Below, piece after piece: positions 50,401 through 63,009 of a DNA stretch of 64,000 nt. Made by a program: the position numbers and the translations under genes. Position 1 is the stretch's first letter. Each line of letters begins with the position of its first letter. Below the pieces are notes generated by a model. It was not told the origin of the DNA. It did not search any database and saw nothing but the letters and a program-made list of their open reading frames with translations. Source of the DNA: Toxoplasma gondii ME49 (Eukaryota; Apicomplexa; Conoidasida; Eucoccidiorida; Sarcocystidae); assembly GCF_000006565.2 (NCBI RefSeq), contig NC_031471.1:248001-312000 (forward strand), in the 5' to 3' direction.

Positions 50401-51470
50401 CTCTCAAGAAAAGTGGAGACTATCACCAGGTCCTGAGCCCCGATTTCACTCCTCAGTTTCGCGCTCCTTCGTCGTCTTCGTGTTGTTCTTCATCTGTAGG
50501 ACCCGCAAGCGAAGTATCTTTCAAAGAGAACCCCGCAGAGCAGGCTGCCCTACTCGCGCGATTCCGAAAAATGTCCACTTTTGGTCTAGTGTCTTTGATG
50601 GTCTTCCGAACCGACCACCGGCAGGCACTGAAAAAGGCGAAAAAGAAGAGAGCTGCACTGAAGAAGAGCAAAAGCGGGCCTAGATCCCGGTCGCCTGGAC
50701 CAGGGAGAATGTCCAGAAATAACAAACGGGGCGAATCTTTGTGGTCCGAGAATACAAAATCTGACGACGTCAAAACAAAGTTGAGGAGACTGACGGGAAG
50801 GCTTTTCTGGTGGCGGTCACAGAGAGTAGAAACTCAGACAACTACACTGCTTGCAGAAAGCGACGTCGTCAGACGAGAAACGAAAGGCGACAAGAATCTC
50901 GATTTCCCAACGCCCCTGACGAGAGGATCCAGTGTCCATCCTGGCGACGACATGAGCGAACGTGAAAGGTGATGGACACGAAAAAGAGCAGCTACACAAA
51001 GCAAAAATTCGAATACAAAGGCAAAAAAGAGAACTGACGAGCGAAGCTAGAAATATCCGGGCAGCAAGTGAGGAAACGCAGCCATACAAACGATGCACAG
51101 AAGTAACACCAGGAACGTCTAACGCACAGACTAATGCTGTGTTATTTTGCAAGAGGAAGAGCGATCGAACGTGAAAACACACACTCACACTGACACAAAG
51201 ACAGAACTGGAGACAACATGACCATTTTCTGAGCATCACGATTCAAAATTTGTGCCGTGCCCTGTCCCTTTTCCAGGTATATATATATATATACATCTAC
51301 GCTTTTACCTGAAGCTTGGTCGTAGAGGGCTATATGCGTATAAATTCATATACATGCATACAGACGGGCCAGCTATCTATCAACTTTACGATAGATGTAG
51401 ACGACAGCGTTGACAGATTTCCTAACTTACCACAAGCATTTGCCACCAGCGGGCGCACATATGAGCACCC

Positions 51471-51503
<33 letters not shown>

Positions 51504-53179
51504 AACACACAGAACAGTGAACATTATGGGAGAGGCAGGGGACATGCAGCATGTGTTTATATATGAATATATATATATATATATAGACATTACTGACTGT
51601 GTGGTGCCAGTTTCACTACATCTAGTGAAACGAGATGTCCTGACCATTTATTTACACGGATGGTTACATACGTGTGGATTTGCGTAATGTCCTGTTATGT
51701 CTACAGGGTACCGGTGGGAGTAGAATATGATTCGGAGCAGGTAAACCGAGGTGCCGTCCAAGTTCTTCTTCCGGACCCTTCCATGACGCCGGACCCATCC
51801 GGGAGCTGGGCAGAAACGGCAAGTGCGGCTGGCGGCGGTCGTGGAGGAGAGAAATATATCACAATCAACGACGACGAACTCGAGGAATTCCTTGATAGGC
51901 ATGTCAAGGAGCCGAAAGGAAATGTCGGACGTCTCGGAAGAGCCTTCCTGACTACGTACTACTGCAGGTAAAATTTCGCAAAACCACTTCGTGAGGTACT
52001 GAAGGACACATAGAGCTGCGCAAATGCATGTATTGATACTCGCGTGGTCTTCGAATGCTTATATATACTAACTACGCATCTATGTAAAAATCACGTCCAG
52101 AGTTACTAGAACAAGTTTCTGTGTATGTGCTTGCCCATAAATTTCCATGCTTTATTTCCGTGCGTTGGTGTGCCCGTGGATTCTGCCAGTGGAAACCTGT
52201 TGTATTATACGGTGTGGTTCGGGGCATTTTTCTCGAAAAAGTGTCGGACACGAGTTTCACTCTCAAGCCGTTCCAGACAGTTAAAGTTCTTAAGTTTCGG
52301 TTTGCAAACTCTTTCTGGCATCCTGCCACGTCACTCCCGTCGCGTGTGTGGTAACGTTCTGTACGCAGATGGCTCGCATCAGGATGGATCCAAGCTCTCA
52401 TTACACTTGGCTTCGCTCTGGTGTGCGGCATCTCCATCTACGGCTTCACGCTGATTGAACCGGGCATCACGGTCGACGAAATTTGCCCGAAGGATTCTTA
52501 TCTGAGAGTAAGGAGAGGAATGAGGCAAGGCACGGCGGGCAACAGTCTAGCAGAGTGGAATTCGGAGGGCATGCGGGGAAAACGAAAGAGCCAAGCGAAG
52601 TGGACAAGGAATTCGAAAAAGCCGCAAGCACAAAACTGGAGACGAGTAACATTCAAGAGACACTGGGGAGCGGAAGAGAAAGGAAGCGATAGAGCAAAGG
52701 TGAACTGACTCGGAGAAGGCGGACCCCATGTGGGAAAGCGGGTCCCCAATACAGTCCAAGAGAAACGCAGGCGACAAAAACCAGTACCTGACAGGAAAAG
52801 GAGACCTGGAGAGAACCTGAGAACACGCGTTTTGAAGACACTAAACAAAATAGGGGTAAAAACGACAAATAGATTTCGATACTCACAGCTGGGAGAGCAT
52901 GTCTCTTTTCAATATTCCCTGACTTTCTCAGGTTTTCTTCGACGTCCGATCCACCTACTTTAGCACCCTGGGTGAAGAAATCTCAGTTTTCTTCGCAGAT
53001 CCGGAGCGCTGGGAATCTAAGGCGGTACAGGATAAACTGATGGAAGTCCACGAGTCGATTTACCTCTCACATCACGCCGTTGCGGTTCACAATGGAATGT
53101 ACGAGTTCCTCAAATACAAGCAGAGCGAACTCGTTGACGGTGATAAAAGCCTCTTTACAAAAACGTACGTGAAGGTCCA

Positions 53180-53214
<35 letters not shown>

Positions 53215-56200
53215 AGTTGTGGCAAGGAAGGAGAGAGGTCCTGGCGGCCGCCGAAGAGAAACAGCATCGCTGGCAAAACGTTTTTCACCAGCGGTGCATC
53301 TACCGCCCAACGTACGGATGTAGGGTTATTGTGCATACAGCATACGCTGTGCACCATGGGTACTCCCCTACACAGTCTCAATTCATTCGTAACGTCTTTC
53401 TGTTCCTTCCTTTTGATGCGTCGTTTCTCCGTATTGTTTGTCGTCTTTTTCATTCAGATTGTATCAGTGGCTGCAGACAGACTTGGTAGGGCGGCAGTTT
53501 CGGAGCTACTTCAACTTCTCTTTTGCTCCCCAGAGTCTCCCCGCTAATTCTCCGTCTGCTGCTCTCGGAGGAGCAGTGCCTGGAACCCTTCGCCTCCCGT
53601 CATCTCTGCTGTCTTGGAAGTTCGTTTACTGGTCTGTCCCACCGAGGAAAAAACGACACGTCACGTTTTATCAAAAGCTACATTCGCTGTGGCATACACC
53701 TAGACCTCATCAGAAACACTTGATGCATGAATGCATGTGCGCACATTGCCACCCACACTACACAATTACGTATAGACATTTGAGTAGCTCTCTATCGCCT
53801 GCTAAATGTGGGTTTACAATCGCAAGCTGTGTCGCCTGTCACGCGCGTAAGCGAATTCCCAAGCGAGCATGTGAACTTCCTGTCTTTCCCGGCACCTCCA
53901 TCTTCCCAGTTTCCATGTTCTTTGCACAAGGATTGAAACTCATGAGCCGTTTCTAAGCGGGGCTTTCAGTGCCTGCAGGTACGGGCCACAGCGTGGGTTT
54001 CGACAGGATACTTCTCTGAATGGAACGACTTCTCTGCACGCTTGCTTCGCGTCATACACGCTGTTCACTCTCGACAGCTCACGTGTGTGCCTGTTGCCAT
54101 CTCAGGATGCCACACATGGAAAACACCAGCGTGCTGTACGGATGGCTTGAGGAAACAAGGACGATTTTGAACGAAGCACAGGAATTCTTTCACGGCCAAG
54201 CCTTCACGCCTCTCGCCATTCTCTGGGAGAGCGACCCACAAATTCTCGGCTGCACCGTCTCAAATCTGTTCTATGCACTAGTGGCAATCGTGCTGGTCAG
54301 CTGAAAAATCACTTGAGTTGCAACGCACCTAGAGAGACGAATAGCTGCATGAATATACGAGGGGGTGCGCTGGCGTGTATACATATGTGTATACCTTTTC
54401 GCAGATACAAACGTAGACAGTGGTAGCCCTTTATTAAGCCTCTACAGGTATGCCTATGCACATCCATATCTACTGTTTTTGTATTCATCTGCATCTGTTG
54501 CACATGTTCTCTGTGCTCCGTGACTTGGCAAATGCTGAATACTGTCTCCCCATGCAACTGTTATGCTGAGGGCTGCGCGTGTCGCTTGTGATCGAAAGTG
54601 TCAAGCAGCTCAAGTGGTTGACGCTGGGGGTCAGAGCCTCACTCATGTCGACCTCACCGCGGTGGAATCATCGTTTCAAAACCCCGTCCGTTCTTCTGAA
54701 ATCACCGGTATTGCTGTTGTCGGGCCACAGTTTCTTTCCTTGTGTGTTCTGCCTCTCCTTCGTCCTGCGCAGATGACTGTTTTACTGATTCCCAACTTCT
54801 TATCCATGATCATCGTGGCTGTCACAGTCTTCTTCGTGGATATGGCACTCTTTGGGTTTATGGCCATCTGGGGCCTGCGCCTCAACATGCTCACCATGGT
54901 GATTCTGCTTCTTGCAATTGGTAAGTGTGCAAGAGCCAGGGACGGCATTCGAAAACTTGCGAGACAAAAGCTGCCTTGTTGTCCGTGTCGGCCTCTCTGG
55001 CTTCGCCTTGCACGTGTGGCTGTGTTTGTGTTACGTCTATATGTGTCTATATGTCTGTCGGTCCCTCTATTTCGGTATCATTGCTGTGTCTTTGCTTTGC
55101 TCTCCCATGTATCTGTTTTTCGTTTTTCTCTCTCCGATCCGTATTTGGCTGCCTTCTTTCTTCCCGGCTGTTCTTCAAGGAAAGCGAACCTTCGCGCCTT
55201 CCCGCCGTGTTTCTCTTGTTTCTAGGTTACAGTGTTGACAGCACGACACACGTTCTGAACGCTTTCACACACTGCTGCGGACAGACACGGAGAGACCGAA
55301 TGAAGGAGACTATGGTTTTAATGGGAAACGCCATTGCGAACGGGATGCTTTCGACCCTGCTTGCTGTCTTCTTTCTTATGGGCTCCGACAAATTCGTTCT
55401 GGCGGTCTTTTTCAAAATGATGATCTTGGTAGGAGAACGGCGTTTCTTGCCGGTATCGAATGCCTTTCAAATCCTTCCCTCTCTTCTGCCGGACGACACA
55501 TTCTGCCGGCGATCGCGTTCTTGTAGTCCTAAGAATCCACGGTCCCCACTTTGTTCAGGAGCCGAGGATCCCCCAGTCGCTCGTTTCTCTTACGGAAATG
55601 TTCAGGCAACGGCTTCTTCGCTTTGCTTTGGTGATTATCCCGAATGGGTCTTCTGTCCTTCTGTCGCGTTTCTCTGCCCCTCCTCTACAAAGACGCTGTG
55701 TTTTTTCTGTCGGAAACCACATTCCATTCTCTCGCACACATCGGGTTGCCTGTGTATTGTTGCAGCTTCAATCCTTCGGCTCGCCGACTTTGAATCACCG
55801 TCCACTTTCCTCTCAGAACCGCTCCGTTCCTCATTCGATCCAGATCGACGAGCGTAATTGTTTTGCGTTCTGCCTCCCTAGATGCCACCTTGTGTTCGCT
55901 GTATCAACCTACTGTGTCTGCAACAGAACACGGCAGTTATCCCTCTCACTTTGCACGTTCCTCTGCTTTTTTTCCGTCTCAGGTCCTTACCTTTTCCTTC
56001 GGATTCGGGTTCGTATTTCTCCCCGTGTTGCTTCTGTACGTCGGCCCGATGCCTGAGAATGAGTCCATTGTTCAATTCGTCGACACCAGAACTGCCAAAG
56101 CGAAGGGATCGCGAGCGTCGCTGCGCGCACTAACAAATCGCACGGGCGGCGGGTCGAGCAGCCGCCGCATGTCTTGTGCTTCTGGGGGTTTTGGCAGCGG

Positions 56201-56405
56201 TCGCCTTTCCTCTTTGATCGACCGTCGTCTGAGCAGCCGCAAAAGTGGCAATCCGGAATTGCCATCTTCTGACCGCGACCGGCAAGACTATCTCAACTGC
56301 CGAGACGGAATGGAGGACGCAAATGCAATCGCAGACTGCTCGCCTCACGCCCATCGATCTGCGTCCGCTCCTCCTGCTACTGTCAACGCCGCTCTACGGG
56401 AATAA
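47448..56405 (+). CDS. Patched-related RND transporter with sterol-sensing domain
   Basis: Exons are 47448-50968, 51707-51967, 52369-52507, 52932-53164, 53458-53623, 53979-54082, 54106-54295, 54773-54920, 55226-55428 and 55983-56405. The sum is 5,388 nt (1,795 aa), in phase throughout. A second start at 47547 has the better context (ATAAAATGTCTGG). A charged N-terminus of about 340 aa is followed by the first membrane helix (residues about 345-366), an ectodomain, and a sterol-sensing block of five helices (about 603-765) containing GIGVDNAFVLINSY. A long charged cytosolic loop follows (about 770-1260). The second half begins with ALITLGFALVCGISIYGF and carries AIGYSVDSTTHVLNAF, the counterpart of the RND proton-relay helix. 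This 12-helix plan is that of patched/PTR proteins, which move sterols or lipids. No Cys-rich NPC1-type luminal domain is present, so it is not a standard NPC1. The 53623 donor is weak, and the 54083-54105 gap is discussed separately. Confidence 0.9.
51278..51293. repeat. TA microsatellite in a patched-related gene intron
   Basis: Short alternating TA run in the 738-bp intron 50969-51706; two longer tracts follow at 51471-51501 and about 51565-51585. Confidence 0.85.
51471..51501. repeat. TA microsatellite in a patched-related gene intron
   Basis: Alternating AT run with one G interruption, inside intron 50969-51706. Confidence 0.9.
53183..53210. repeat. (AT)14 microsatellite in a patched-related gene intron
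   Basis: Fourteen uninterrupted AT units just 18 bp after the 53164 exon end. It is the longest perfect dinucleotide run noticed in the window. Confidence 0.95.
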
Positions 56406-59190
56406 GACGCTGTCACCCGCAAGGACACACAAATACACATAAAGAACATCACGTACACGACGCGGCAACGCTGGGTTTTAGAGGTCCGTTTCTGTGGATA
56501 CCGAGAAAAAGACGACAGAATCGATGCTCTTTCGCACCTGTGCTCCCCTAGTTTTTTACGAGTGTAAAGGAACAGCCGACCACAGAGACTTTGATACAGA
56601 TGACTTCCTTTACACGTTTATTCTGCATGTATAGGCACGGAAGCCGAACCAGTTTGCTTCAAGACATACGAATGTTTGCTGTGTGTGGGAAACGTGCACT
56701 CATGTGCGCCTGTGCTTTTGTAGAGAACCATATATACTGGATGTGAAAAAGGAACAGGGAAACACGTGCTGGTAGGGAAATGATTCAGGTGTAACAGCTG
56801 TGCATGCATAACCACAGTGCAAAAAGTGGACATATCTGCAAGAAGGTATGGTACGTGTGTGTGTATGTGCTTTTCTTTTTGACCTGCGTGCAAACAAGTG
56901 ATCCAAAAACACATACTACGGGCGTTCACGCTTTTGTCTGAGCCTCGTGAATGCAGTCCCTCGGTTGTTGTTCCTGTCTGTGCATGAGTTGATTGTGCGA
57001 GGTGTGCTTCTGAACAGAGAAGCCTTGAACGTTGTCCGCCGGTTAAGTGCATTTACTACCTCCTTTTTCCTTGGGAATGGTTTCCCTCCCCGACTTGAAC
57101 GTTTGATTCTGGGGCTTGCCTTCCCTTCTGCTTCTTCCTCTGTGGGGCGCTTCTTGGGTTTCCTCCTTGCTTGGTTCGTCGGACGCACTCTTCTTGGTCA
57201 ATTCTATTTGCTTCCACACTACGTACATGCACAAGGGCAGCAAGATTCAGAGAAGAGACTGACACAAAGATACACCTCCGCAAAGACGCTCAGAAACCTT
57301 TGGCCATGCTGGAAGCTGCCGATCCCTTGCGCTCGCATTGTTTGCGTGCTGACACCCGCAATAGAGTCGCAGCAGGCAAGAGCCAATGGACGAGACGCAC
57401 AGGAGTATCTCAGCTATTCCGGATGCGGCAACGGTTAGGTATTTCAGTGAACTCTAGGCTTGTAGGTAACTCGCGCAAATGCACCTGTCAAACTGTGGAC
57501 TACCTCCGCTCTCGCTGCAGTCGTACTGTCATTTAGGCATCGCGCTACGGGTACGTCCACTGGACAGCACAGCGTCCTCGCCCGTGTCTCTCTATAGACA
57601 CAAGTTTATTTCCAGCAACAAAGATATATATATATATATATATATTTATATGTATTCTTTTGAGGCCTTCATTTCCGCGCTCCTCTGTGTTCGTTGAGCT
57701 GCAGCGGACCGGAGAAAGTGAGGATTCCTTTTGTAAAGGAAAAATCACGTTATACGAGGTTCCGCTCACAAGCGAGCAGGTACCGTGGTCAAAGGCCGGG
57801 TCGTTTGGGTGTCTGGCCACCGCAGCTGCTCGTCTTGAGGGATTTATCAAAACGAACTCCGATTAACACAGACTCACAACTCATAACGTTAGGTCTTGGT
57901 TCCGCTGACTTCCCTGTTTCTCTTTAGTCTTTGCTAAACCGCGGGAAACAACACACACGCGACACGCACCGCGTGGCACCTAACTCCGTCTTGAGAACAC
58001 AAAATAAAATCGCACACGTCTCTGACACACAGTTGTGGGCAGACGCACCTGTCCAGTCCGGCGTCTATGTTCATCGGTATGCTCGTGTACAAATGAACCG
58101 AAGCACCCAAGCCCATGCTCTCCACGCGTTTCCTCAAAATAGAGAAATGCAGGTGGTCGGCAGAAGTTATCCCCTCAACCACTCCTGTACAGCTTTTCCC
58201 GACAGAACACGAAGAAAATCTTAGAAGCGGAACAGGAAGACAGCCACCGCCTACAACCACCGCCGTGAATTCGCAGACGCACACAAACAGTTCTGTACAC
58301 CACATACACAACGAAGGTAGACGAGAGAAAGCTTCCGGCCAGACGAAAGTGCCTTCCACCCATAATGACTTAACCTCTGGGGAGACGTGGGGAAGAAAGC
58401 GGGCCGACTGGACCTCGATTTAACGCGAACACACTTCAACAAGCAGACTGGGTTCGAACGGAATTGCGTCCGTTCATAAGCAAAAGCCGGTAACGTGCAT
58501 TTGGATGAAATAAATCCAGAAGTATCGACGGATGTTTAGCATGTGTCTCCCGTTAAGACTTCAACCCGCAGCTTCCCATCCCCTCAGCTATACCTTTTCA
58601 AAATGCCAAGGACCACATGCTTGCACAAAAACTCGGCGTCCAATTTTCTTCAAAAACACAACTGATCAAACTTGGTGCCTCTTCTACAGTTTCCATTCTC
58701 GCGGAAGAACACTCAAATATACGGATACATATACATGCTTATAATATATAGATACATGAATATATGCATACAGAGATGCTTATTAATTTGTCGTCGCAAT
58801 ACGGCCACCACCTGTGTCGCTCGGTCCTCTCTCTGCACACGACTCGGCGGCCAGCCGGACCCACGAAGATGTCACCTTTCGCTTGCGCTCTGAACCTGTC
58901 CAACGTTCTTGGTCCTCCGAACAGCTGAACAGAAAGAAGCCCCTGACCAAGAAGAGGAACAACGGCGAGTTCGTCTGATCAAATGCTTGGAGAAACATGC
59001 AAAAGCGATTGGTCGGCGTGCTTGCCGACCACACGCAGCAATGGAATTATCCTCGCCTCTGTTCAGGCCGCGAGCGAATGTCTCTCAGAGTGCGACAGCG
59101 ACCGAAGAGACGACGTTCGCGGGCTACTTCTTTGAGGAAAAGACGCCTCTTTCCACTTTCCGGTGCCACAGGTTCTCCTCGCTTCTGCAT
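56406..59190. other. Convergent intergenic region with TA tract
   Basis: It separates the stop codons of the patched-related and NAPE-PLD-like genes, so both 3' UTRs lie here. Open frames at 56916-57188 (-) and 57934-58359 (-) are Lys-rich or Cys/Val-rich without splice support. A TA tract lies at 57624-57650. Confidence 0.45.
57624..57650. repeat. TA microsatellite
   Basis: Alternating AT run in the convergent intergenic region. Confidence 0.9.
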
Positions 59191-62100
59191 TTAAATGAAC
59201 AGACCCGGATCGTCGGAACTCGCAGAAGAAAAGTCGCTTTCTGGAGATTGACTCTCCCGCCAAGCCGGCAAACTTGAAAAGACGCCGGCTCCGTCCTCGC
59301 GCGGCGGGAGTCGCTGTCCTCGCTCAACGTCGAAATACTTGGTGGGAAAGGTGTAATGTTCTTCCGGTGCTTCTGGCCACACATGCTCGAGGCCGCTGCT
59401 CCGCGTCATCCGCACAAAATCGCCTCCAGCCGCCTCCACCTGCACCAAAACACACCCAGGCACTCCAGTTCGAGAACGTCTCCTCTTGATGTCAAAGAAA
59501 CTGCCGCTCATTCAAAAACAAAATTCAAGTGAAGCTAAGAATCGTCGCGCCTTTCTACACACCCAAAGCCGAAGAATACCCAGAACTGAAGACCATGTAA
59601 TTGCGCACACCTGTATACATATATATACATATATATGCACGTCAACTCAAACCGAAATACATGCATCCACATATTACTTATATATATATATATGTATATA
59701 TGTACATATATGGATACACCTGTATACTGTGCATTCTTTTCAAGTATGAAAATAGTGGAGATGTGGAAACCGCGCGGGTCTCCGTTTACCGGTCCGAGGA
59801 CCGGGCTGATGGACGGAGAAAATTTGGAAAGGACAGAGCACCGCAGCGCTTACTTGAATGGACTGGCCGAGGAAGACAGTCTGAAACCTGGCACCCTCGG
59901 TGAGGAGGAATTCTTTCCAAGCGTCGTCGTCGGCGAGCAGGCCTGCGTCTTGGAGTTTCAGGGACCGGAGGAGACGCTGAATGTTGGAGGCGTGACGGTA
60001 GGGGTGGGCCTGCGGAATCATCAAGTTCTCCAGTTTGTGCAGGACCTCCGCAACGAGTTTCGCCTGTTCAGGCAACGGCGGGAGGCCCCCCGCTCTCGCT
60101 ACGCGCTCGGAGATCCCGTAGGTCACGTGATCTTCATCCTCCTCGCGCTTCGCCTCCACCTGCTTCAGCTCCTGCCTCTTCATCGGCTGACCTTCTCCAA
60201 ACTCACTCGAGCTCGGCGAACCGAATCTGGATCCGGACAGCGAGAAGTCCACGAACTGGTCTCGCCTCCGCTTTCTCCTCTCGGCCTCTGATGGACTTTG
60301 GGGTTCTCGGCCCGGTGTTGTCTCCTGAGACACTTCCACGGACTCAGAGAAGAAGGCCTCTGGGGTCGTCTCAACTCGGGTCACCTGGTCCTGCGCCACT
60401 CGCTTTGCGCCCGCAGACACAGAGCCGACATCGGGATCTCTGGGAGTCTCTGTTCGGTCGCGACTGTCGTCGTCGAGGCTGGTGCTCCGTCTCCGTCGCC
60501 GGTACTCGGTCGACCCCCCGTCGCTGCTGTCGGGTCGCCCCTCGCCCCAGGACCCCACAGTCCTCCAGCTTGTCTCCGACTCTCTCCGCGGCCTGGTGCT
60601 CCGTCCCCTCCCTACGCGAGTGGGTTGCGCGCCAACTTCCCCTCCGTTCCTTCTCGCCGCAACTTCCTTCGGCAGCTGCGTGAGCAGGGCGTGGGCAGCG
60701 ACGTACCGATGCTGCAGTTCCGAGGCCTTTTTGCAGTCTTCTTCGCTTACATGCAGCAACGCACACTCGAGATCGAGCATCGGATCGAAGAACTCCTCGG
60801 CAGAGAGGCGGAGGGTGCCCCAGTGAACCCCCACGGCGGCCTCTGCCCTCACGTCCTTGAACATCTGCACGGTCTCCCACGGCTTCACATGTTGGTAGCG
60901 CAGATCCGCGTTCGGTTCGTACGCCCCAATCGGCAGGGCGGCCAGGTGGAACGGACCGAGAATGTGTCCAATCTTTCGATACTCGTCAAAGTCGGGGCGC
61001 CAGTACGCCGTGTCTCCGCCGTAGAAGAACTTGTGCTCAGGGCCTGCGACTGCGAACCCACCCCACAACGAGGTGTTGTGGTCGATCTTCGACGGCGAGC
61101 GTCCCGACCAGTGCACCCCTGCTGTGAAAGTGAATTTGAAGGTCTCCGTCTTGGCGCGTCGCTTGTGCCATACTCCGTCGCTGCAGACGCGGCGGCCGTG
61201 GCGCAAGTGGCAAGAGAGAGTGCGCGACTCGCCCCAAGAGAACTCGAAAATCGAGGACGGGAGACACCCTTGCTGCCGGAGAAAGCCTGTGACGCCCTCG
61301 GGGACGTACCAGATCGAGCGCCGGAAGTGCTTCGCGAAGCGCGAGCAAATCGAGTGGGCGTCGTGCTCCATGATGTGATCGGGGTGGTTGTGACTCAACA
61401 GGACGACGTCGACGTCTGTCGGGAGTTCGTCGTACTCGCACGGTGGGCGCCGGTGGCGTTCGCCCAGAGAGCCGCACAGCGCGCTGATGTACTTCATTAC
61501 GCTTCGCAGCCACTCGCTGTACGGCCCAATCAGGTCCCCGTCGAACATCGGATCGATCAAGATCTTCAGGCCGTCGACGTTCACCAAACCCGTCGCGTGA
61601 CCGAGCCATGTGTACCGAATCCCCCGACTCCGTCCCTCGTCTGGACTCCCTGGGCCGCCGTACTTGTCCGCGAACTGCGGCCGCAAAACCGGGAGAAACG
61701 CGTCGAGAACGCTCTTCTCCACGCGCTGCGAGTGTCGGTGGTTCTTCACCCACTTGGGGAACCAGCGCACCTGGTCGGCAGTCAGACGCAATACCTCCCG
61801 CTCCGCCGCCGAGAACATCTTCCACGGATACAAAAACTGGCCGTGCATGCGCACAGCGCGCGTCAGGTGCCCCTCCCGCACCGCCTGGTCCAACACCGAC
61901 CGCGCCTCCTCGTAGACGTTCGCCGTCAGGAGGTGACGGCCGCTCTCCAGAACCGTCTCGGCTGTGACCGGAAGCGACGGCGAAGCTGCGCTGTCCACCG
62001 AGTGATGGTGGCGCCGCAGGTGCTCGCCCCCGCCCGCGCGCGGCAGTCGCGGCAGGACAGCAGGCATCAACAGAGGCGCCGTTCGCTGGTTCGGAGTCTC

Positions 62101-63009
62101 CGACCAACCGTCGGCCAGCAAGAAGGCGCGCATTTCCCACGGAGACAACGAGTCGAGAAACGCCCCGTCAACTCCGACAGCCGCGTCCACCTCGTCGGCG
62201 GACAGAGGAGAGACAGACGACGACTCGGGAGGAGAGAGCGAAGAGGAAGAGAAAGGAGAGGAAGAGAGAGGAGAGGAAGAGAGAGGAGAAGAGACGTCAT
62301 GCGTTTTTCGGTGGATGTGGGGAAAGCGGTCGAACTCGCGGGGGTAGGAGAAAAGAGAGAGGGGAAACACGGAAGGAGAGACGCCGAGAGAGACGAAGAT
62401 AGAGAAAACCGACGCAAGCGCCTGTGATGTCCACGTTGCGGACCCCTCGTCGAGCGGAGCGGCGCGTGTGAGGAGAACAAGGGGGTTGTTCGGTTTATCG
62501 TGGAGGAGACACAGACAGACGAAGACACAAAACACCATCGCGACGAAGAGACACACGAAGAAACGAACTGAGGACTTCTCAAGGTTCAGTTCCCGATGTG
62601 CAACTGTTGTCGCGCTTGCAGGATCGCTCTCGCGTCGGGGACATGTCTTCGACGTTCGCGACGCATCTCCACTCACTTCGAGAGGCTCTGGGGCCTCTGC
62701 GGACCGCGGTTCGGTGTCGTTTCTTCTGTCTCGTGGCGACGCGCAGTCACTCAAGGCAGATCCCTCTCTCCTGTCTCCATCATTGTTTGTGTCGGTCGCA
62801 GAGACTGCGGGCGATGACGAGACGCGAGAGACCGACTCACACGCGTTCGTCCGCTCTGCGGCGGCTCGTCGCTCGCACATGGCCCCACCCTGTTCCATCT
62901 CGCCTCCGTGAGGGAAAGAACAAAGCTCCCTTGCCACCGCCTCGTCTCTCCTGCTCGCAGGCGTCTCTGCGTTGCCGCGAGGAGCCGAGGACGAACTGGC
63001 ATTTCTCAT
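59191..63009 (-). CDS. Membrane-anchored NAPE-PLD-like metallo-beta-lactamase fold protein
   Basis: Two exons, 63009-59854 and 59439-59191, join in phase 0 (CAA/GTAAGC donor, GTGCAG acceptor) for 1,134 aa. The start is the first ATG of the frame. A disordered N-terminus of about 145 aa leads to one membrane segment (residues about 149-170, FFVCLFVAMVFCVFVCLCLL), predicting a type II anchor. The catalytic domain begins near residue 466 with YTWLGHATGLV. The zinc-binding HxHxDH motif is intact (SHNHPDHI, residues 539-546), followed by GVHWSGR (631-637), FYGGDTAYW (662-670), the LPIGAYEPN signature (692-700) and VGVHWGT (726-732). These match N-acyl-phosphatidylethanolamine phospholipase D, which releases N-acylethanolamines from membrane lipid. 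A roughly 390-aa Arg/Ser-rich tail absent from animal NAPE-PLD follows. Substrate specificity is inferred from the family only. Confidence 0.9.
59679..59703. repeat. TA microsatellite in the NAPE-PLD-like gene intron
   Basis: Alternating TA run inside the single intron (59440-59853). Confidence 0.85.
62225..62295 (-). repeat. Imperfect short tandem repeat encoding a Ser-rich linker
   Basis: On the + strand this is a run of GAGAGGAAGA-type units. On the coding strand it gives a reiterated SSPLSS segment at residues about 240-262 of the NAPE-PLD-like protein, between the membrane anchor and the catalytic domain. Confidence 0.8.

Noticed and set aside
53183..53210. TA tract as a promoter element
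   Set aside because: It lies inside an intron, and the same tract type recurs at many unrelated places, as expected for microsatellites.
57934..58359. 141-codon minus-strand open frame
   Set aside because: It has no splice or domain support and lies where 3' UTRs of two convergent genes are expected.
61037..62140. 367-codon minus-strand frame inside the NAPE-PLD-like gene
   Set aside because: It is an alternative frame of the same exon with Gly/Ala/Arg-rich, domain-free sequence.
60298..62427. 709-codon open frame on the plus strand
   Set aside because: It lies entirely antisense to the NAPE-PLD-like catalytic exon, whose motifs are intact. Arg/Val/Leu-rich GC-driven composition explains the open frame.
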